From Hepatocystis sp. ex Piliocolobus tephrosceles (taxonomy: Eukaryota > Apicomplexa > Aconoidasida > Haemosporida > Plasmodiidae), in the NCBI GenBank assembly GCA_902459845.2, contig CABPSV020000091.1:1-31460 (forward strand): a stretch of DNA of 31,460 nucleotides, read 5' to 3'. A program made the translations under genes and the position numbers. Under the pieces are notes generated by a model. The model saw nothing but the letters and a program-made list of their open reading frames with translations. It did no database searches and was not told where the DNA came from. Of this stretch, positions 20,085 through 31,460 are shown piece by piece. Positions within the stretch are counted from its first letter, which is position 1. Every line of letters begins with the position of its first letter.

Positions 20085-20234
20085 TCAACTAGTAGACACG
20101 GTTTTTCTTTTTTTGTTGCTTTTTTTTTTTTGAATGAGGAAAGAACTAGGTATTAGATTAAACATGTTGTATATCCTTAATAATCCGTATGGTTGTCGAA
20201 GTTTTTGTATTATTAACTGTTTAAATAGACACAT
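20085..20234 (-). CDS. Possible 49-residue small protein
   Basis: From the first real ATG (20234-20232) it reads MCLFKQLIIQKLRQPYGLLR, then IYNMFNLIPSSFL, then a Lys-rich tail KKKSNKKRKTVSTS. Composition is less AT-driven than neighbouring random frames (Gln, Arg, Pro, Gly present), with a hydrophobic/aromatic core and a basic tail, but no family is recognised and no splice context extends it. It may be chance. Confidence 0.2.
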   Translation of the reverse strand: MCLFKQLIIQKLRQPYGLLRIYNMFNLIPSSFLIQKKKSNKKRKTVSTS

Positions 20235-20420
20235 TTTGTTTAAGGTTTTTGTTAAAAAAAAAAAAAGCAAAGGAAAATATGTAAAAATACAATACAAAAA
20301 TATATAGAAAAATATAATTAATTAAAAAAAGAAACACTATATGCATTATTACCTTTAAAAGCATTGCATATGTTTTATCAAAAAATTTTAATTGTATATA
20401 TATATATATATATATATATA

Positions 20421-20633
20421 CAAATATACTTATTTATAAGAGTATATTTACAAATATACTTATTTATAAGAGTATATTTACAAATATACTTATTTATAAG
20501 AGTATATTTACAAATATACTTATTTATATGAATATATTTACAAATATACTTATGTATAAGAGTATATTTACAAATATACTTATTTATATGAATATATTTA
20601 CAAATATACTTATTTATATGAATATATTTACAT
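20421..20633 (+). repeat. 30-nt minisatellite, about 7 copies
   Basis: Unit caaatatacttatttataag plus agtatattta, with variants tatgaatatattta in the right-hand copies. Preceded by an AT-alternating tract ending at 20420. Intergenic. Confidence 0.93.
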
Positions 20634-21562
20634 TATACTGTTTCCATTTACTTATCACATTTTTCAAAAGAATAAATAAGCGTTATTTACTAAAACTTAA
20701 AATAATATAGTTATGTTATTAAAAAAGAAAAATTGATAAGATACGGATGGTTTTGAAATATCAACATAAAATATATATATAAAATAAAATTAAAAAAAAA
20801 AGGTAAACATAGACGCGCGCAAATATATATATATATATATATGTTGGAACGTATACGTGACAAATATTAAAAATGAATTATCTGGTAGAATATTATTTAA
20901 TGTATAACATTTTGAAATATATTCAGCCATAAACAAGTGCATGTAAGTTTGGATGTAAATATTGTTTCACTATTATTGTTATTTTATTTATTTGTTTATT
21001 TGTTCATATGTTTATTTAATTTTTTTTAAATAATACTATTTTGGCATTTTAGACACTCTTTATTGCTATAAAATAAAAGATGCTTAACATTAAATTTTTA
21101 TAATTAAAAAAAAAAAAAAAAATTAAAATACGTCGAATGATTTGTAATATTTTTATATATTAAATTTGGTTCCATCTAATTTAAAGAGCCACATATGCGA
21201 ATTTTATAAATATGTATATGTATATATATATATACATATACATATATATATATGCATGTGTATGTGTATATTATTCTTTAGGGGTATATAGTCATAGGAA
21301 TGTTCCTTTATGCCTATCCTCTTTAACATATGAATATATACATATATATACAAATATAAATTCAGATATTATATACTATTCAACTTTTAATACAACTCTA
21401 ATGCTCCTTCTTATAATAGTAGTAGTTTGCCGTTCGTTTCTGTTTTTCATTTTTTTTGTTATATTATTTATTTTTTTTACTCCTGTTTCTACCATTTGAT
21501 GGTGAAATAGTACAAATATGCGTATGCACAAACACAAAAGCGACACATGGACAAAGACAAAC

Positions 21563-21598
<36 letters not shown>

Positions 21599-21628
21599 TG
21601 TTTTTTTATTTTTTTTTATTTTATGAAT

Positions 21629-24117
21629 TTATTTATTCCTTCTTCCTTTTTTGTTTTTGTGAACAATGTTTGAGCTGACCATGTTATTTGCACTTGGAAT
21701 GATATAATCGGTAAGTGCATTACTTAATTGAGAGATGTCTTGATAATCATTTAATTTCCTTTTTTCTTTCGTTATATATTTTTCTAAATCATAGTTATAG
21801 TTGCACTTGTTTATTACATTTATATTCATATTATTGTTATTAATACATTTAATTAATTCTGTATTTACATTTATAAGAGGATCATTTTCATTATTATAAA
21901 AAATATTATTTTTATTAATATTAGTAGAATTTATATTATTTAATTCAAAGTTATTATTTTGTATAAGTTGTTCATTTTTGTTTTTATTGTTACAATTGCT
22001 TATGTGTTGAGTACTGTCGCTGTTATTATTAGTACTATCACTATAGGAGCTACTAGTACTATGATTACAGTTTATATTATTACTATTATTATTTATGTCT
22101 ACATTGTTACAACTTATAAAGTCTGTATTATTATCACAATAACTAACATTACTTGTATCATCAACATTATAAATTAATTTGTAACAGTCATTATTACTTT
22201 CCTTACAGTCATTACTTTCTTTACAGTCATTACTTTCTTTGCAGTTATTACAGTCATGATTATTATGATCATTACTATACTTATCCTGTTCATTATTATC
22301 TATTTTTTTGTTATGTTTTAAAAAATGTTCGTATACAGTTGGTACATTAATTTCATCAAAAAGATGATTATTTTCTATTGTTAAGTCACATATATTTCCC
22401 ACATTTTTCACATTTTCTACATTTGGAATAATCATATTTTTTAATATAACATTATCAGGCATGCATGGAGCACTACAATTTTGCATAACTTTATTTATTC
22501 CATTTAATGAACAAACATTATTATTAAAAAAATATTTAAATTTGGATAAACTGTCTACATTATTATAATTATCAGGAAAATGTTCATTATAAACAATCCC
22601 TTTATTATAACTATTATTTTTATTGTCATTATCATCATTATCATCATTATCATCATTGTTATCACTATTAGCAAGCATATCGACACTGCTACTTATTATT
22701 GTATTTTTGATAGTCGGTATAGTTGTATTTTCGTTAATAAACGTGGTTGTACTTTTATTAGTAGTCGTAGTAGTAGTGGTAGTGTCAGTACCAGTAATAA
22801 TAATACTACTACCAGTACTATTGTTGTTGTTATTAAAAGTATTGATATAATTTTTAGTATTAAACTTGTCATTACTAATATTAAAGTTACTAAGAATATT
22901 AACATTTTTATATATAGTACTAGATATATTGCTGATAGTATTAAAATTATTATTTCTTATATCATGGTTTTTGTTAAATGTATTATAAATATGACTGATA
23001 TTATTCAAATTATTATTAGTAGCAATATTGCAAATATTAGTACAATTGCTGTTATTATCAATAAATTTAAGAAGATTATGTAAACAATTATTATCATTAT
23101 CCTTAAGCATGTGGGTATCAAGAGATTTATTTTTATTAGTGGTACTATTTTTTGAATTCATTTTAGAATTATTTATACCCATTAAAGCTCCTACAAATGC
23201 ATTACAAAAAGATGTAGGTACATTGTAATCTATAAAATTTAAAGGTAAATTGGACTTATTACTTAATATTGTATTATCTACATGTCTATTATTATCTACA
23301 ATATCTCTAATTTTCTTTGGAGATTTATGTTTAAATTTATTAGGACTTTCTATTTCATTTATTTCAAACACATTAGCTGACTTGTTTGTATCATTTAACA
23401 TTCCTGTATTGTTTAACATGTCTAACTTGTCTGAAATATCTGAAGTAATCGGTTCATTATCAGAGTCATCGGATATACATATTATATCTTCTACGTCTAA
23501 AAAAAAAAATAAAAAAAAAAAGATAAAACAAATGTATGTATATATGTATATATATATACGCATGCGTATACGTAAAGTAAATATATATGGTCTAAACGTT
23601 TTCATGTTTTATTATGCATGATAAAAAAAAAAAATTATATTTTTTTAATGACTTAATAAATAAAAATCATGTCATACATAATGATATCTTTAAAATATTT
23701 ACTTTTTAAAAAATATATTATGATAAGATTAAATATGTGTACATATGTTTATAAATACATATCTGCACATCTTTCTTTGCATTTTTTTTCTTTTGTAAAA
23801 TGTACATATTCATAAGTACATTAAAACATGTAAGCGTTTCATCTTTTTTTTTTTATTCTTTTTTTTTGTTGTTCTTTTTTTTTTTTTTGTTCTGCTTTTT
23901 TTTTTGTTCTTCTTTTTTTTTCTTTTTCCTTTTTTTTTCTTTTCTTTTCTTTTTATTTTATTTTATTTTTTTTTTTTTTTTTTGGTAACATCTTAACCAA
24001 GTATGTATATTGTCTTTTTACCAAAACAAAGAAATTTTTTTTATTTTTTAAATTCTATAAAAAAAATTGTATTATAATGGTTAATTTTTTTGAATATCAA
24101 GAAGTATTTAAGACATA

Positions 24118-24161
<44 letters not shown>

Positions 24162-24284
24162 TAGCTACTTGTTGTACTCTATATTATACACTATTATATT
24201 CTATTACATATACCATTTGTTTACATTTTGTTACACTAGAATTAATGACTTATTTCTACTTCATTCACTTATATTCTACTTCCC

Positions 24285-24330
<46 letters not shown>

Positions 24331-26876
24331 TGTTTGCCACTCATATTGCTTTTATATATATCACATATGAGTACAAAACATATGACAAAGCTTTATGTAA
24401 AAAAAAAAAAAACACACAAAACAAAAATGAAGTGAAATATACCTTGTAAAACACTATGGATAGATGTCTCTTGTGTGTTGTTTTTATGGGTTATTATTGG
24501 TTTGGTATCTTCTTGATCCGAGTCTAATATAATTATTTCATCAATAACAGGAAACATACTATTTGATTTTTGAAGTTCTTCTGAATTGTCTACTGAAAAA
24601 ATAAAAAAATAAAAGAAATAAAATAACATGTTTAAAATAAGTATTATAATCAATTTTGTACCGATACTTAACGCTAACGCTAGTGCAAATGCAAATGTTG
24701 ATAGCATTTATAAATTTTATAAAATTTATAGATTTTATCCAGTTTTTTTTCTTACGTTTTTCTAGTTTAGTAGTAATATGTGATATATCTACAGTATTAT
24801 CATGCAGTTTATTTTCTACATTTTTTTTTTCAACATAGTTTGTTTGAAAAGGTAAGTTATTAATAAGAAACTCTCCATTTTTATTCAATTCTACTTCCTT
24901 TATATTTTGAGGAACTTCAGATAAAACGTATGTAATAAATGTATCTACAACTAAGTCTTTAGGTCTTAAAACTAGTGAACATATAGGACACTTCCATCTA
25001 TTATTAAAAGCTTTTGTTTTTTTAGTTACGTCTATAAATGATTTTAAATCAAAACATTGTAAATGAGAACAATTAACACCTCTACAGGGTATTAATATTC
25101 TATCTAAAGAAAATGGACAATGTAAACTAATTTTTCTATTCACTTCCATACACATAACTTCATCATCACCATGTTTCATAGATAAAAGATGTATAATTCT
25201 TTGTTTTGCTTCCTTAAAACTTAATGTATTTTTAAATATAATATTTTCAATTATAGATTGTTCCGTATTTAAATTACATAATACAAAAGCTAATACAAAA
25301 AATTTTGGTTGTTCGTAGTTCGTTATAGAAATATCAATTTCGTTGGGACCAGCTTTTAATATATGTGTTATTTTTAATGGATTATCTCTTCTTTTATGTT
25401 CCCAAGAAGGTGCTAAAATCTTTTCTGATATATTACCATTTACTTTTAATGTCAATGTTTTAGGCCATTCTTGTTTTAATGGTATATTAGTACTAAGACG
25501 TTTATTATCCATTTGTATACAAAACATAATAACTTCTTTGTTTTGGTTTTTCCAGATTTTTAAATCATGAGCATCGATACTTATTTTTTCACTATTTGAA
25601 CCTAAATTCTTAACCCATAATGCTTTATGAACTGGATAAAAAGGGTCCATATCTTTAAGTCGACACAATACACATAATATTTTATAATGTTTTATGTCCT
25701 TGTAAACACAAGTAGTTTGTGTAAAGCAACTAACGTGTAGTGATTTGTTACATTCTATACATTTTACTACACATGCTTTGCTTATTATAGTGAGATGCAT
25801 ACCACCGCATATGCAAGACGCGAATTCATGGTCTTCTTGGTATATCCTTACTACGAAATAAAAAAAAAAAAAAAAAAAAAAAAATATATATATAATAAAT
25901 AGTACTGTATGGAAAGACACATAAAAGTAACCGGTAGTAAGTAGAAGCAACATGACAAGATCAAACATAAATCGAGCAGCAGAAAACAAAAACAACATGG
26001 AATAAAATGTACATAAAAACCTGTATATGCATAAACAATACATGCCAATCAGTGCTTGTGTACATTTTAAGAACACGTTATCCATGAACATACACATGCA
26101 TGTACAGGTTAATTACCTTTTTTTTTTTTTACGCCCTCTTGTGCGTTTTTCTTCACTGGAGATGTATCATTTTTTGGATTATTAGTATTATCGTTTCTAC
26201 CAGCAACAACATTTGTCCTAGTATTTTGCATACCTATAAACAAAATATAATTTTATTTTTTATTATTTTTTGTTGTCATAATTAGTATATTTATAAATAT
26301 TACGATAACTTTTATTATTATGAGTATTACCATGTATTTCGTCAAATATTGATGGTCTTGTATGTAATACAAAATCGTATATTTGTTTTTCTTTTTCCAC
26401 ATTGGTTATATAGTCTAAAATACGATTTACAATAATCATTTTTTTCCCATGTTGTGGTAGCAAAAATTTTCTACATAATTGTGTGAGTTCGTTTACTTTT
26501 AACTTATTTAATCTGCAAAAAAAGGGGGCAATACAGAAATGTTAATATAAAAGCGTATATAGATGCGTATATAGATGCGTATGTAGATGCGTATATGGAT
26601 GCGTATGTAGATGCGTATATAGATGCGTATATATAGATGCGTATATAGATGCGTATGTAGATGCGTATATAGATGCGTATGTAGATGCGTATATATATGC
26701 ATATATAAATGTGTTACAAAACTATTTAGTTTGTCCATACTTAATTAAGTATTTTGTTTATAAACAAATATATATGCGCAAATGTGCATACGTTATATAT
26801 ACATATATATACATATCATAGTAAGAATAAATTAAGATTACATGTCAGAAATCTTAGGGGCAGGTCTGTACGACAT
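21629..26876 (-). CDS. PIAS: PIAS/Siz-type SUMO E3 ligase
   Basis: Transfers SUMO from the E2 (Ubc9) to targets, usually nuclear. Six exons by phase matching (minus strand): 26876-26842, 26512-26331, 26233-26117, 25850-24756, 24592-24443, 23496-21629; all introns GT-AG, total 3,447 nt, 1,148 residues. Exon 1 gives only MSYRPAPKISD. Domains: SAP-type DNA/chromatin-binding helix pair (residues 12-50, LNKLKVNELTQLCRKF); PHD-like C4HC3 finger (124-174); PINIT domain (about 185-330, WPKTLTLKVNGN, NEIDISITNY); SP-RING (356-415, CPFSLDRILIPCRG, CSHLQCFD, WKCPIC); two SUMO-interacting motifs (about 496-503 and 530-536); then a roughly 590-residue Asn-rich tail with CKESND repeats ending NKKGRRNK. SAP plus PHD plus SP-RING is the plant SIZ1 arrangement rather than the animal one. 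The assignment is firm; the very short first exon is the least certain piece. Confidence 0.92.
23497..24442 (-). other. 946-nt intron 5 of the PIAS gene
   Basis: Separates the exon carrying the first SUMO-interacting motif from the one carrying the second. It holds a poly(A/T) run at 24120-24159, a T-rich stretch at 23840-23984, and (TA)n at 24293-24329. No coding signal or RNA gene seen. Donor GTATAT at 24442; acceptor TTTTTAG at 23497-23503. Confidence 0.8.
24756..25850 (-). other. PHD, PINIT and SP-RING exon of the PIAS gene
   Basis: One 1,095-nt exon encodes the whole catalytic core. PHD-like finger: C124, C126, C142, C145, H150, C153, C171, C174, with only one residue between the first two Cys. 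SP-RING: Cys/His set in CRGVNCSHLQCFD and CPIC with the buried Trp before CPIC, as in PIAS and Siz proteins; all ligands are present, so it should be active. Confidence 0.9.
26331..26512 (-). other. SAP-domain exon of the PIAS gene
   Basis: Reads LNKLKVNELTQLCRKFLLPQ, then HGKKMIIVNRILDYI: helix, turn with Gly, helix, ending in hydrophobic residues, the SAP consensus. Acceptor TTTTTTTGCAG; donor GTAATA. Confidence 0.85.
26552..26708 (-). repeat. 12-nt GATGCGTATATA repeat in PIAS intron 1
   Basis: About thirteen units of gatgcgtatata / gatgcgtatgta on the plus strand inside the 329-nt intron 26513-26841, close to the first exon. Unusually CpG-bearing for this genome: each unit contributes one GCG. 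Confidence 0.92.
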
Positions 26877-27771
26877 TGTTTTTGAAGAGTTATTCCTTTC
26901 TTTTTGTTCTGTTTTATTTTACTTTGACTTTTGATTATTTTTATTTATTTTTTTTTTTTTTTTATCTATAATGTATAACTGTATATGTGCATACGTAAAT
27001 ATATATATATATATATATATATATACATGTGCGTGTTTCTTAATGCATCGTTTTTACATTTAACAAAATATTTTTTGCATTAATAAAAAATTATCTTTGA
27101 TTATACGAAGCAAAATTTTTTTACTAAAGTCCACTATTTTCACAAAAAAAAAAAAAAAATTTAACTTAATAACACACAATTAAAAATATAAATATATCAA
27201 TATATAATACATACGTATATACATACCTCAAGATAAGTAATAAAGGTATGTATGTACATATGTATATGTATACATATAAAGTCATGTATTTATGTACATG
27301 TATAGACATATATAAATAATTGAATAGGGTGTATATGTAAGCCATAAAGCTTTAATTAAAATATTTTACATAATTTTATGTAATAAAAAATTTTTCTAAG
27401 TTCAGGTTATCTATAAATAAAGCAATGTATTATAAATAATTGCAGAGAGGACTATAAACAAGGTGGATAAAAATATATACATATATTTATTTATATGTAT
27501 ATTATAAAAAAAAAAAAAAAAGACAAAATTTTTATTTTTTTGAACTTTCAAAAGTATGAAACAGTGTTTCTCATTCATATAAATTAATTTTGTTTAACTC
27601 TTAATAATCTCAAAAAACATTTTTCTTTTTTTATATATGACAAAAGAATATAATAAAGAAAATTAAAATAAGCTTTGTATAAACATGGGCAAAATTTGTA
27701 AATATAGGTATATATACTTATATATATAAATGATGAAAATTTTTTAAGTAAAAAAAATATATATACATGTA

Positions 27772-27850
27772 TGTATAATACATATGTATAATATATATGT
27801 ATAATATATATGTATAATATATATGTATAATATATATGTATAATATATAT
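27772..27850 (+). repeat. 13-nt TGTATAATATATA repeat
   Basis: Six tandem copies of tgtataatatata, the first with atacata. Intergenic, AT-only except one G per unit. Confidence 0.85.
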
Positions 27851-28521
27851 ATATACATTTATATACAAATTTTTTAAAAAATTATTAATTCTTTTAAAAA
27901 CACAGGTTTAAAAAATTATAATAATTTTTTAAAAAAATAAGATCAAAACAAGGTATAAAAAAAAAAAAAAAAAAAAGCGTTAAGACCCAAAAAACATTAA
28001 TGAAAATTAACAATAACATCGTAAAAGCAGTATTATGTTATGTAAAAACTGTTTACAAAAACAAATAAGTTATATATATGTATATATACATATATTAGCG
28101 GCAGAAGCAATTAACTTATGATATTTTCTCTTTAATCTTGTTAATTAAATATAATTATCAAAAATGAGAAAACTAATAAGTATAAAGCATAAATAAGTAA
28201 AATAAGGAATTAAAATAGATATATATTATTTTAGTTATTAACCTTATAAAACGATTAAACATGTTAAATGGCTGTTTTTTTTTTTTTTTTTTTTTTTTTT
28301 CAATCTCTTTTTTTTATTGCCTTCAGTTAATAATAATTAACATGCTGCAGCTATGAATTCGTTATTGAGTAAAAAAAAAAAAAAAACTGCTATAAAAAAA
28401 AAAAAAAATTATACATGTATTATATATATTTACGTATTTATACATTTCAGTTCATTTATATAATATTTTTATGACTCTTTTTGCAATTTTTTAGATTTTT
28501 GAATTGTTCATTAATTAGTAA

Positions 28522-28569
<48 letters not shown>

Positions 28570-30939
28570 CCTTCAGAGTTGTGCTATAATTGATTTAACA
28601 GTTTTAATAAGCTATTAAAATTAGTAAGTGAATAATTCAATAAAATTGTTAATAGACGGTGACAAACACGTTATTAAAATATATTAGCAGATATAGAATA
28701 TAAATGAATTCCATAGAGATTCTGCTTCTATATTTATGAATTTTAGTACTATATTTTGTACATAACTAAAAATGTTTTAGTATAATTATATATATGTATA
28801 TATATGTAAAGTTGGCGGACATAAGTGTCAACCATTAACTTATTTTTATTTTGAATTTTTTGGTTTGTTAATTTTTTATATCTTTTTTAACTTTAATAAC
28901 ATTTTAATTTGATAAAACAATATATTCCTTATAATAGTTATATAAGTGGATAAATGGTGTGAGTGCAAATATAAAATAATAACATACACATGTATATTAA
29001 TATGAGTTTTTTTTTTTTTTTTTGTTTTTTTTAAGTACAAGTAAAACGTTTAAATAAATGTTAACAAATTATATCAAATTGAAAAAAAATAAAAGAAAAA
29101 AATTGGATACTTATTATTAACTCTTTATATTGTTATCGATTGAAATTGTGATAACATTTACACATTATCTTCTGAATGCTTAATTGCTTGTAATGGTTAT
29201 AAAAAATTAATATGTACAACATATATTATTTTAGTATACGCTCTGTTCAGTGTGGACATAACGGAGCTAATGTATATATATTTTGAAAAGTGTTGTAAAT
29301 ATATAAGTATACCAATTGTGTATACACAGGTTTGAAAGTATATATATATATATATATGCATTTTAGGTAATACTTCACAAATCTCAAAATTGTGTGTTTC
29401 TAAATATATGTAAATGTAACATAATAAAATAAAAAAATATATAAACATGCATCCATAATAGTTCATCTGTAAATAGTAAATTATATCTGTGCAAAAGAAT
29501 AAAAAAATTAAAATAAATGAGAAATAATAAAACTGCAAAAATTAAAAGTTCTATGCTTTTTTTTTTTTTTAATAATTATGACACTTACATGTGTGTATAT
29601 ATAAATATATATGGATACTATCGCATGCTTAAAAAAAAATATCTAAAGTCAAGTTTAAAGGATATAAATGGATCATGATAATTTTTTAAATACATAAAAA
29701 CAGTTAATTTTTGAATATAAAACGAAAAAGAAAAACCAATTAAAAAAAAGTAATATTTTTATTTTTTTCAAATACACACATTTATGTCAATATATAAACA
29801 AATGAACGTGCTGCAAAAAATGTTTAAGACGATGCATTTTTATAATTCACTAATGATTTTGATGATAAAGAAGCAACAACCACAATAAAAAAATGACATT
29901 TAATAAAATAAACAAATTTTACTAAAACAACTTTTTTTTTCTTTTTTTTTTATCATTTTTCTATGTGTAAAATAACATTTTTATATATAAGATGTTATTT
30001 TTTTTTTTTTTTTTTTTTATCCAGCATAATTTTAACACATATTGTTTATATATGTTTTATTTTGTCATTTTTTTAATGTGTTTATATGCACGAAAAGTAG
30101 ACAAAACGAAAAATTGTTGCACTATTTACATGAGAAAATAAAAAATTGTATAAAAAAAATGATTAAAGTGATGTTTTGGATATGTATATATATATATATA
30201 TATCTACACATCCACATAATGACCATTATTTTATTATTTTTTGCACCAAGCATATAGTTGTTCCTATACACAAGATTTATATGTGTATGTTTATAAAAGT
30301 GTTTAAGTGGTATAATGTATATATATATGTATACACAAAATTAGCGTTAATATAAGCATTTACAAATTGTTTTATATTTAATGCTCAATTATTCATTTCT
30401 CTATTATTTTAATGAGTTATAAGTGATACCTCATGCTGATGTAATTTTTTTTTTTTTTTTTTATTTACAATTAAGTTATATAAACATATATATATATATA
30501 TATATAATAACTGAAATATATTATATAAAATGGTGCACTTCATTATAAGCATTATAGTATACATAATCTTATGTCTCCTTTACAATTTTCTTTGTCGTAT
30601 AAGGTTTTTTTCTTGTACATATAATTATAATAAAACGAGCGCATGCTTTCACATCAGCACAAATATTTTTTTTATTTTTTTATAAAAAACATCCATTTCC
30701 ATGTATTATTAAATAAACTATAAAAAAAATAAAAAATTTAGTAAAATAAAATCAATTAAATGGTGAACACGAAAAAAAAAAAAAAATAAATAAATAAATA
30801 AATAGGATGCATAACTGTGTGGAGAAAAAATCAAAATAAAAAATAAACACAAGTGATAAACAAACAATCAAAAGAACAAATACACGTTTTTATTTATGAA
30901 TTCTTTCCATAATGAGCAAAGAAAAGCAAGCAATTTAAA

Positions 30940-30991
<52 letters not shown>

Positions 30992-31181
30992 ATATAAACT
31001 TATTGACAGATAAAAAAATAACGAAAGCAAAATATACATTTACTATTAAAAAATTCATAAAAACGCAAGTATTTTTAATTTTGTAACATGTTATTAAGCT
31101 AAAAGTTTGATGTTTATGTATGTTCTTATACGAATTGTACTTACATTTGGCAATTTTAAATTGATAAAAAAAAAAAAAAAA

Positions 31182-31336
31182 TTACATATAAATAAATATA
31201 TTTACATATAAATAAATATATTTACATATAAATAAATATATTTACATATAAATAAATATATTTACATATAAATAAATATATTTACATATAAATAAATATA
31301 TTTACATATGAATAAATATATTTACATATGAATATA
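31182..31336 (+). repeat. 20-nt minisatellite near the window end
   Basis: Nearly eight copies of ttacatataaataaatata plus t; the last two carry catatg in place of catata, placing the diverged edge on the right. Intergenic. Confidence 0.93.
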
Positions 31337-31460
31337 TGTATAAAACAAGTCAAAAACAAGTCCAACAGCTATTCTTGCAAAGTGTACCTATGTATTTACA
31401 TATGTATTAACAAAACACGTTACATATAACATAACCCCCTGTATGTACTAGCCACAAAAA

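Larger units (their letters stand above)
19539..21628. other. Convergent intergenic region between the cyclase and PIAS genes
   Basis: About 2.1 kb holding the 3' ends of both flanking genes. Seen: an A run at 19560-19581, a T run around 19649-19676, a 38-nt duplication (aagcatgttttagtattt...) at 19677-19750, a 10-nt repeat at 19750-19813, a 30-nt minisatellite at 20421-20633, AT-alternating tracts, and a low-confidence small ORF at 20085-20234 on the minus strand. Confidence 0.6.
26877..31460. other. 4.6-kb gene-free region upstream of the PIAS gene
   Basis: No convincing coding exon, tRNA or rRNA. Contents: AT-alternating tracts (26999-27025, 29338-29357, 30185-30202, 30488-30507), a T run at 28279-28300 and a longer one at 28524-28567, an A run at 30941-30988, a 13-nt repeat at 27772-27850, a short GC-richer hairpin at 28811-28832, and a 20-nt minisatellite at 31182-31336. 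The proximal part should hold the PIAS promoter and leader. The size is large for a Plasmodium intergenic gap, so an untranslated or spliced transcript is possible but not visible. Confidence 0.55.

Noticed and set aside
22580..23083. Plus-strand 167-codon Ile/Val/Thr-rich frame
   Set aside because: Antisense shadow of the Asn/Ser-rich tail of the PIAS gene (AAT/AAC read backwards as ATT/GTT); no domain and no splice context.
27584..27868. 94-codon minus-strand frame rich in Ile-Tyr-Thr
   Set aside because: Made by the 13-nt TGTATAATATATA repeat and flanking AT-alternating DNA; no coding evidence.
29840..29890. C/D-box snoRNA suggested by TTGATGATAAAG
   Set aside because: No D box (CTGA) at a suitable distance and no terminal stem.
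31182..31336. CRISPR-like regular repeat array
   Set aside because: Units are directly adjacent without unique spacers; this is a simple eukaryotic minisatellite. The same holds for the arrays at 4441, 20421 and 26552.

Overview
The window is nuclear DNA of a malaria parasite (Plasmodium), most likely Plasmodium falciparum or another Laverania species. The signs are extreme A+T content, pure poly(A)/poly(T) runs of 30-59 nt between and inside genes, short introns with GTA...AG borders, Asn-, Lys- and Glu-rich low-complexity protein, and a guanylyl cyclase with the architecture found in apicomplexans and ciliates. The exact species cannot be fixed from sequence alone.

Layout, left to right: (1) 790-2133, minus strand: a single-exon gene for a secretory membrane protein with a signal peptide and one C-terminal membrane helix, function unrecognised. 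(2) 3040-4251, plus strand, divergent from (1): a 403-residue protein with seven 11-residue repeats whose last 20 residues read as the YG-box of survival motor neuron (SMN) protein, with no Tudor domain. This is the most interesting unrecognised item. (3) 5877-19538, plus strand: a 14-exon gene for a giant bifunctional guanylyl cyclase, best matched to guanylyl cyclase beta. An N-terminal P4-ATPase-like module is followed by two sets of six membrane helices, each with a cyclase domain (C1, C2). I reconstructed every intron; all phases agree, and the product is about 3,273 residues if one poly(A) run is one base longer than shown. (4) 21629-26876, minus strand: a 6-exon gene for a PIAS/Siz-type SUMO E3 ligase (SAP, PHD-like finger, PINIT, SP-RING, two SUMO-interacting motifs, long Asn-rich tail), about 1,148 residues and convergent with (3). 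(5) 26877-31460: 4.6 kb with no convincing gene, being upstream/intergenic sequence with minisatellites and homopolymers.

The genes do not form an operon (this is a eukaryote). The cyclase supplies cGMP for the PKG pathway, which drives ookinete motility in the case of the beta enzyme; the PIAS protein would direct SUMO onto nuclear targets; the SMN-like protein would belong to snRNP assembly. Nothing ties these roles together here.

Main observations: an SMN-type YG-box in an otherwise unrecognised protein; loss of all three catalytic motifs in the ATPase-like module; reciprocal loss of catalytic residues in C1 and C2, so that only a C1/C2 pair can make one active site; a different minisatellite in each of five cyclase introns, one made of telomere-like heptamers; and a 29-A run that breaks the cyclase frame by one base. 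No tRNA, rRNA, CRISPR array or transposon was seen.
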